DNA from: Halpernia sp048269545 | GTDB lineage: Bacteria; Bacteroidota; Bacteroidia; Flavobacteriales; Weeksellaceae | NCBI RefSeq assembly: GCF_048269545.1 | Contig: NZ_JBLXIJ010000005.1 | Location: 80,164-144,163 of the forward strand | Length of the DNA stretch: 64,000 bases | Direction of reading: 5' to 3' | Shown: positions 59,808 through 64,000 of the stretch, one piece after another | Position numbering within the stretch: the stretch's first letter is position 1 | How the letters are laid out: every line of letters starts with the position of its first letter | The notes under the pieces: model-generated | The model's input: the letters and a program-made list of their open reading frames with translations, nothing else | Databases searched by the model: none | Told to the model about the DNA's origin: nothing | Program-made: the position numbers and the translations under genes

Positions 59808-60698
59808 ATGATTCAGAAGTTCTTAGATTATTTGTTGATAGAGAAGCGTTACTCGCCACTTACAATAAAAAGTTATGCTAAAGATTTAACAGATTTTAAA
59901 AAATTTTTGTTTAAAACAGAACTTTCTGAGGACTTGGCAAAAGCTTCTAAATTAATGCTTCGAAATTTTATTGTGGATCTTTCCATTCAAAATTATTCTA
60001 AACGCAGCATCAACCGGAAAATTTCTACTTTAAAATCTTTTTATTTTTTTTTATTAAAAGTAGGAGAGATTACAATTAATCCAATCGAAAGCATTTCGCT
60101 TTTAAAATTTTATCCTGAAAAGCAAGTTCCGATGTCTTTAGAAGAAATGGAACATTTAGAACAAATTTTTGAAAATAAAAATGATTATTTGAGAGAGTGC
60201 ATTGTAGAACTTCTTTACCAAACTGGAATAAGAAAGGCTGAACTTTGTAATTTATTAGTTCAAAATGTAGATTATACTAAATTGGAAATTTCAGTTTTAG
60301 GAAAAGGAAACAAAACAAGATTGATTCCTATTTCAGAAAAATTAGCTCATAAGTTTCAACTTTATTTTGAGAAAGAAAGAAATGCACATGAAGATAATGA
60401 AATATATTTTTTTGTAAGTAAAAAAGGTAAAAGATTAAATGAAAAATTTGTCTATTCTGTAGTAAATTTCTATCTTAGTCAAGTAACTTTAAAAAAGAAA
60501 AAAAGCCCCCATATATTGAGACATACGTTTGCAACGCAGGTTTTAGAAAACGGAGCAGAAATTAGTAAAGTAAAGAAATTGATGGGACACAGTAGTTTGG
60601 CTTCTACACAAGTTTACACTTCATCTAATATAGAGCAACTTAAGAAAGTTTTAAACGCTGCACATCCGAGAGCAGAGAAAAAAGAAAGAAAGAATTAA
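59808..60698 (+). CDS. xerC: Tyrosine recombinase XerC/XerD
   Basis: The 296-residue recombinase resolves chromosome dimers at dif. The N-terminal SAM-like core-binding domain (IQKFLDYLLIEKRYSPLTIKSY) precedes the catalytic domain. Visible catalytic residues are Arg in GIRKAELCNLL, HxLR in HILRHTFATQVL, His in LMGHSSL and the nucleophilic Tyr in STQVYTSSN. Length and uninterrupted catalytic set suggest a housekeeping Xer rather than an integrase; C versus D is not resolved. An upstream in-frame start at 59784 lies inside the rpsU terminator, so ATG 59808 is used. Confidence 0.92.
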   Translation: MIQKFLDYLLIEKRYSPLTIKSYAKDLTDFKKFLFKTELSEDLAKASKLMLRNFIVDLSIQNYSKRSINRKISTLKSFYFFLLKVGEITINPIESISLLKFYPEKQVPMSLEEMEHLEQIFENKNDYLRECIVELLYQTGIRKAELCNLLVQNVDYTKLEISVLGKGNKTRLIPISEKLAHKFQLYFEKERNAHEDNEIYFFVSKKGKRLNEKFVYSVVNFYLSQVTLKKKKSPHILRHTFATQVLENGAEISKVKKLMGHSSLASTQVYTSSNIEQLKKVLNAAHPRAEKKERKN

Positions 60699-60719
60699 TT
60701 TTAACCAAAATTTATTATT

Positions 60720-61010
60720 ATGAAAATACATGTAAAATCTTTAGGATTAACGCCACATGCACCGCTAGAAGAATATTTAGAAAAAAAACTTAATAAACTA
60801 GAGACTTATTATGATAAAATATTAGACTGCAAAGTATTTTTAAAAGTTGAAAATACTTCTGATAAAGAAAACAAAACAGCTGAAATTATTTTGGGTGTTC
60901 CTGGTGATGATATAGTAGTAAAAAAGACAAGTTCTAGTTTTGAAGAGAGTTTAGATTTATGTGCTGAAGTTGCTAAGAAACTGTTAATCAAGAAAAAGGA
61001 ATTAGCATAA
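60720..61010 (+). CDS. hpf: Ribosome hibernation promoting factor, short form
   Basis: The 96-residue product has the HPF/YfiA beta-alpha-beta fold (KIHVKSLGLTPHAPLEEYLEKKLNKLETYYDKILDCKVFLKVE) without the C-terminal dimerisation domain of long HPFs. Short HPF pairs 70S ribosomes in stationary phase with RMF in E. coli; Bacteroidota lack RMF, so here it probably inactivates ribosomes by itself or with other factors. It lies 21 bases after xerC/D and is probably cotranscribed. The tRNA-tuf operon promoter follows. Confidence 0.88.
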   Translation: MKIHVKSLGLTPHAPLEEYLEKKLNKLETYYDKILDCKVFLKVENTSDKENKTAEIILGVPGDDIVVKKTSSSFEESLDLCAEVAKKLLIKKKELA

Positions 61011-61039
61011 AATATTTTTTAAAAAAAATGTAAAAAATA

Positions 61040-61072
61040 TTTGTAGATTTCAATAAAACTACCTTATATTTG
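61040..61072 (+). promoter_or_regulatory. Promoter of the tRNA cluster
   Basis: TTTG (61040-61043), a 21-base spacer and TATATTTG (61065-61072) form a perfect Bacteroidota promoter 38 bases before tRNA-Thr. Confidence 0.8.
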
Positions 61073-61110
61073 CACTCGCAAAAACAGATAAGAAGTTCAT
61101 TAAAATCTTT

Positions 61111-61184
61111 GCCTCCGTAGCTCAGCTGGCTAGAGCAGCTGATTTGTAATCAGCAGGTCGTGGGTTCGAGTCCCTCTGGAGGCT
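61111..61184 (+). tRNA. tRNA-Thr (TGT)
   Basis: All four arms are formed: acceptor GCCTCCG/TGGAGGC, anticodon stem GCTGA/TCAGC with loop TTTGTAA (anticodon TGT) and T-arm GTTCGAG. CCA is not encoded. First tRNA of a cluster. Confidence 0.96.
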
Positions 61185-61204
61185 CATTTAAAATAAAAGA
61201 GATT

Positions 61205-61285
61205 GGGGAGATACTCAAGCGGCCAACGAGGACTGACTGTAACTCAGTTGTGAAAACTTCGCAGGTTCGAATCCTGCTCTCCCCA
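61205..61285 (+). tRNA. tRNA-Tyr (GTA)
   Basis: Acceptor GGGGAGA/TCTCCCC, anticodon stem ACTGA/TCAGT with loop CTGTAAC (anticodon GTA), and the long variable arm of tRNA-Tyr (class II). CCA is not encoded. Confidence 0.96.
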
Positions 61286-61352
61286 CTTTTTTAAAAGTGG
61301 ATTTATTTTTTTAATTTTGCCAAACATATATCAACATTTTTGAAAAAAAATT

Positions 61353-61425
61353 GCGGAAGTAGCTCAGTTGGTAGAGCGTCAGCCTTCCAAGCTGAATGTC
61401 GCGAGTTCGACCCTCGTCTTCCGCT
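61353..61425 (+). tRNA. tRNA-Gly (TCC)
   Basis: Acceptor GCGGAAG/CTTCCGC, anticodon stem TCAGC/GCTGA with loop CTTCCAA (anticodon TCC). CCA is not encoded. Confidence 0.96.
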
Positions 61426-61431
61426 CCATAA

Positions 61432-61468
61432 AAAATCACAAAAGTTTGTTCATTTGTGGTTTTTTTTT
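61432..61468 (+). terminator. Terminator-like hairpin between tRNA-Gly and tRNA-Thr
   Basis: AAAATCACAAA (61432-61442) pairs with TTTGTGGTTTT (61453-61463), and a T tract runs to 61468, the last base before tRNA-Thr (GGT). It looks like an intrinsic terminator but may be a processing site, since transcription must continue into tRNA-Thr. Confidence 0.6.
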
Positions 61469-61540
61469 GCCGACTTAGCTCAGAGGTAGAGTGCTTCCTT
61501 GGTAAGGAAGAGGTCACGGGTTCAATTCCCGTAGTTGGCT
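61469..61540 (+). tRNA. tRNA-Thr (GGT)
   Basis: Acceptor GCCGACT/AGTTGGC, anticodon stem CTTCC/GGAAG with loop TTGGTAA (anticodon GGT). CCA is not encoded. Confidence 0.96.
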
Positions 61541-61551
61541 CTTTAATTTTA

Positions 61552-61585
61552 AAAATTCTCAGATTCTTTCTGAGAATTTTATTTT
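61552..61585 (+). terminator. Intrinsic terminator of the tRNA cluster
   Basis: AAAATTCTCAGA (61552-61563) pairs with TCTGAGAATTTT (61569-61580), followed by a short T run. It ends the tRNA transcript before tuf. Confidence 0.8.
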
Positions 61586-61643
61586 AAAGTAAATTATAAT
61601 AGAGGAGAGAAACTTAATGTTTTTATTTCTTCAAAAAAAATTG

Positions 61644-61651
61644 TAAATTTG
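61644..61651 (+). promoter_or_regulatory. Distal -7 element for tuf
   Basis: TAAATTTG followed by C matches TAnnTTTG and lies 140 bases before tuf. It may be a second promoter or a chance match. Confidence 0.4.
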
Positions 61652-61736
61652 CATCTCAATTTTTTTCAGAATTTATAATGTGGTTGTTTTGAATGGAAAA
61701 AACTATTTAAATAATTTTTTTTATTTAAAATTTCAC

Positions 61737-61744
61737 TATATTTG
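61737..61744 (+). promoter_or_regulatory. Proximal -7 element of tuf
   Basis: TATATTTG followed by C is a perfect TAnnTTTG match 47 bases before the tuf ATG. The leader (about 43 bases) shows no obvious hairpin. Confidence 0.6.
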
Positions 61745-61791
61745 CGCACTGAAAAAATCAATAATTTAATATAAAATAAATATTTAAAATC

Positions 61792-62979
61792 ATGGCAAAG
61801 GAAACGTTTAATCGTAACAAACCCCACTTGAACATTGGTACTATTGGTCACGTTGACCATGGTAAAACTACACTTACTGCAGCAATCAGTAAAGTATTAT
61901 CTGAAAAAGGATTCGGAACAGCAAGAGATTTCTCTTCAATCGATTCTGCCCCAGAAGAAAAAGAAAGAGGTATTACAATTAATACTTCACACATTGAATA
62001 TGAAACTGCAAATAGACACTATGCGCACGTTGATTGTCCTGGTCACGCGGATTATGTAAAAAACATGGTAACTGGAGCAGCTCAAATGGACGGTGCCATT
62101 TTAGTAGTTGCAGCTACTGATGGACCAATGCCACAAACAAGAGAGCACATCTTACTTTGTCGCCAGGTAAACGTACCAAACGTTTTGGTATTCATGAATA
62201 AAGTTGATATGGTAGATGATGAAGAATTATTAGAGTTAGTAGAAATGGAAGTAAGAGATTTGCTTTCTTCTTATGACTATGATGGTGATAATACGCCAGT
62301 TATTCAAGGATCTGCTTTAGGTGGTCTTAATGGAGATCCAAAATGGGTAGCGAAAATTGAAGAATTAATGGATGCTGTTGATAGTTGGATTGAACTTCCA
62401 GTAAGAGATCAAGATAAACCATTCTTAATGCCAATTGAAGATGTATTCTCTATTACAGGTCGTGGTACAGTTGCGACAGGTAGAATAGAATCAGGTGTTA
62501 TTAATACAGGTGATCCAGTAGACATCGTAGGTATGGGTGACGAGAAATTAACTTCTACAATTACAGGTGTTGAAATGTTCAGAAAAATCTTAGATAGAGG
62601 AGAAGCTGGAGATAACGTTGGTTTATTGTTAAGAGGTATTGAAAAAACAGATATCAAAAGAGGTATGGTTATCGCGAAAGCGGGTTCTGTAACTCCACAC
62701 AAAAAATTCAAAGCTGAGGTTTACGTTCTTTCAAAAGAAGAAGGTGGTCGTCACACTCCATTCCACAACAAATATCGTCCACAATTCTATGTTAGAACAA
62801 CCGATGTTACAGGTGAGATTTTCTTACCAGAAGGTGTAGAAATGGTAATGCCGGGAGATAACTTAACTATAACTGTTGAATTATTACAACCAATCGCTCT
62901 TAATGTAGGTCTTAGATTTGCAATTAGAGAAGGTGGTAGAACAGTTGGTGCAGGTCAAGTTACTGAAATTTTAGACTAA
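61792..62979 (+). CDS. tuf: Elongation factor Tu
   Basis: The 395-residue GTPase brings aminoacyl-tRNA to the ribosome. The G domain has GHVDHGKTTLT (P-loop), RGITINTSHIEYE (switch I), DCPGHADYV (G3) and MNKVDMVDDEEL (G4). Domains II and III follow with GRGTVATGRIESG and HTPFHNKYRPQFYVRTTDVTG. Codon use is less AT-biased than its neighbours, as expected for a very highly expressed gene. It is followed by a hairpin, tRNA-Trp, secE and nusG. Confidence 0.97.
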   Translation: MAKETFNRNKPHLNIGTIGHVDHGKTTLTAAISKVLSEKGFGTARDFSSIDSAPEEKERGITINTSHIEYETANRHYAHVDCPGHADYVKNMVTGAAQMDGAILVVAATDGPMPQTREHILLCRQVNVPNVLVFMNKVDMVDDEELLELVEMEVRDLLSSYDYDGDNTPVIQGSALGGLNGDPKWVAKIEELMDAVDSWIELPVRDQDKPFLMPIEDVFSITGRGTVATGRIESGVINTGDPVDIVGMGDEKLTSTITGVEMFRKILDRGEAGDNVGLLLRGIEKTDIKRGMVIAKAGSVTPHKKFKAEVYVLSKEEGGRHTPFHNKYRPQFYVRTTDVTGEIFLPEGVEMVMPGDNLTITVELLQPIALNVGLRFAIREGGRTVGAGQVTEILD

Positions 62980-62999
62980 TCTAAATTAAATAAAAAATC

Positions 63000-63030
63000 G
63001 TTCCGCAGGGAAACTTGCGGAACATTTTTA
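63000..63030 (+). terminator. Terminator-like hairpin after tuf
   Basis: GTTCCGCA (63000-63007) pairs perfectly with TGCGGAAC (63016-63023) around an 8-base loop, followed by ATTTTTA. It ends just before tRNA-Trp and may partially stop transcription or mark a processing site. Confidence 0.7.
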
Positions 63031-63034
63031 ATCT

Positions 63035-63105
63035 ACGGGCATCGTCCAATGGTAGGATACCGGTCTCCAAAACCGTTGATCAGGGTTCGAGTCCTTGTGC
63101 CCGTG
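63035..63105 (+). tRNA. tRNA-Trp (CCA)
   Basis: Acceptor ACGGGCA/TGCCCGT, anticodon loop CTCCAAA (anticodon CCA), T-arm GTTCGAG. The CCA tail is not encoded. It lies between tuf and secE, a common bacterial order. Confidence 0.96.
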
Positions 63106-63117
63106 CAAAATATTATT

Positions 63118-63324
63118 ATGAGTTCATTAGTAGATTTTATAAAAGGTTCTTATACAGAATTTACAACGAAAGTGGAGTGGCCAAAATGGCCAGAATTACA
63201 ATCTTCTACAATAGTAGTTGCAGTAACATCAGTGCTTTTAGCTTTATTTACTTTTGGAGTAGATTCAGCTTTTAGTACAGCTATTAAAAATTTTGTAGGT
63301 AGCTTAATTAATATGTTTAATTAA
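63118..63324 (+). CDS. secE: Preprotein translocase subunit SecE
   Basis: The 68-residue SecE has an amphipathic N-terminal helix with KVEWPKWPELQSST (the family's WP motif) and one membrane helix (about residues 32-55). It stabilises SecY in the Sec channel. The open frame extends back through tRNA-Trp, but the ATG at 63118, 12 bases after the tRNA, gives the canonical N-terminus. nusG follows after 21 bases. Confidence 0.93.
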   Translation: MSSLVDFIKGSYTEFTTKVEWPKWPELQSSTIVVAVTSVLLALFTFGVDSAFSTAIKNFVGSLINMFN

Positions 63325-63345
63325 AATTATTATTTTCCAAAAGAG

Positions 63346-63888
63346 ATGAGTGAATTAAACTGGTACGTCCTAAAATCCATTAGTGGGCAAGAAAATAAGG
63401 TAAAAACTTATATTGAAAACGAAATGAAAAGATTGGGTTTCGAAAATGATGTTACTCAAGTTGTCATTCCTATGGAAAAGGTAATCCAAATGCGGAACGG
63501 TAAAAAAGTTCCCAAAGAAAAACCTTATTACCCAGGTTACCTGATGTTGGAAGCTAATTTAATTGGTGAAATTCCTCATATTATAAAAAATATTCCCGGT
63601 GTTATCTCTTTTTTAAGTTTAACCAAAGGTGGAGATCCAGTTCCTATGCGTAAATCTGAAGTAAACAGAATGCTTGGAAGAATGGATGAACTTTCTGAAT
63701 TTGCTGTAGAAATGGACATTCCATATATCGTGGGAGATAGCGTAAAGGTAACAGATGGTCCTTTCAATGGTTTCAACGGAACAGTTGAGAAAATACACGA
63801 AGACAAGAAAAAAATTGAAGTTTCAGTTATGATTTTCGGTAGAAGAACTCCAATGGAACTTAGCTTTATGCAAGTAGAAAAAGTTTAA
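63346..63888 (+). CDS. nusG: Transcription termination/antitermination factor NusG
   Basis: The 180-residue NusG binds RNA polymerase and suppresses pausing, and in E. coli links it to Rho and S10. The NGN domain (WYVLKSISGQENKVKTYIENE, YYPGYLMLE) is followed by a KOW domain (VGDSVKVTDGPFNGFNGTVEKI). Length and motifs are canonical. It is normally followed by rplK; here a strong hairpin and T tract follows within 20 bases. Confidence 0.95.
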   Translation: MSELNWYVLKSISGQENKVKTYIENEMKRLGFENDVTQVVIPMEKVIQMRNGKKVPKEKPYYPGYLMLEANLIGEIPHIIKNIPGVISFLSLTKGGDPVPMRKSEVNRMLGRMDELSEFAVEMDIPYIVGDSVKVTDGPFNGFNGTVEKIHEDKKKIEVSVMIFGRRTPMELSFMQVEKV

Positions 63889-63906
63889 ATATTTTATAGA
63901 AATATA

Positions 63907-63938
63907 ATAAAACCACTTTTATAGGAGTGGTTTTTTTT
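63907..63938 (+). terminator. Intrinsic terminator or attenuator after nusG
   Basis: AAAACCACT (63909-63917) pairs with AGTGGTTTT (63926-63934) and is followed by T8. No gene is visible in the remaining 60 bases of the window. Confidence 0.85.
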
Positions 63939-64000
63939 TACAATTTATCAGAATAATAAATTATTAACTATATTTTTTTAAGCAAACCTTTGTAATTATT

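Noticed and set aside
63015..63275. 86-codon frame across tRNA-Trp and the start of secE
   Set aside because: It reads through the tRNA in another frame than secE and has no family pattern.

Overview
The window is AT-rich DNA (roughly 30% GC by eye) from a member of the Bacteroidota, class Flavobacteriia. A Weeksellaceae/Chryseobacterium-like organism is the best guess. The evidence is the complete gldK-gldL-gldM-gldN block (gliding / type IX secretion), promoters of the Bacteroidota type (TTTG, about 19-23 nt, TAnnTTTG), an almost complete absence of GGAGG-type ribosome-binding sites, and Bacteroidota-typical families (DUF5916, GSCFA, DUF4241). All 64 kb is chromosomal and mostly housekeeping; there is no prophage, plasmid, CRISPR array or large island.

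Layout. 1-7.5 kb: 3' part of glmS, then gldKLMN and an FAD oxidoreductase. 7.5-15.3 kb: a CorA-type transporter, a FabH-like ketoacyl synthase, an envelope DUF5916 protein, a DUF3108 protein, a thioredoxin-reductase-like ferredoxin reductase with its 2Fe-2S ferredoxin, and a 54-residue lipoprotein. 15.3-19.4 kb (minus strand): S10 peptidase-like protein, alpha/beta hydrolase, SRPBCC protein, and a HipA-like kinase overlapping a DUF3037 gene. 19.5-27.2 kb: polA, a RelE/ParE-type toxin-antitoxin pair, and a surface-polysaccharide group (two glycosyltransferases, a flippase, an FkbM methyltransferase). 27.3-34.2 kb: GH13 lipoprotein, TlpA-like protein, DUF2461, a DeaD-like helicase, and a DUF47-Pit phosphate system. 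34.3-39.7 kb: polyprenyl synthase, GSCFA, TatD, PEP carboxylase. 40-50.3 kb: RhlE-like helicase, the hpt-adk-obgE run, YceI, ACP phosphodiesterase, hydrolase, ribokinase, DUF4241, valS. 50.4-58 kb: DUF1573, PPK2, RNase P RNA, yidC, pyrG, dienelactone hydrolase, a lipoprotein, and a REP-associated tyrosine transposase (RAYT). 58-64 kb: radA, rpsU, xerC/D, hpf, then tRNA-Thr/Tyr/Gly/Thr-tuf-tRNA-Trp-secE-nusG.

The most interesting signals lie outside the protein calls. (1) rpsU has a TGAGATG stretch at Shine-Dalgarno spacing instead of GGAGG, which predicts an altered anti-SD in this organism's 16S rRNA. (2) The RAYT gene carries a perfect REP-like palindrome inside its own reading frame and matching copies on both sides. 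(3) Several gene 3' ends carry arrays of 7- or 8-nt units, often arranged as inverted repeats. At adk and yidC the TAG stop codon is itself the first triplet of the heptamer array, and one heptamer family also sits inside valS. (4) The RhlE-like helicase has a leader of about 118 nt with three consecutive hairpins, whereas most other leaders here are under 45 nt. (5) PolA has lost three of the four acidic residues of its 3'-5' exonuclease site.
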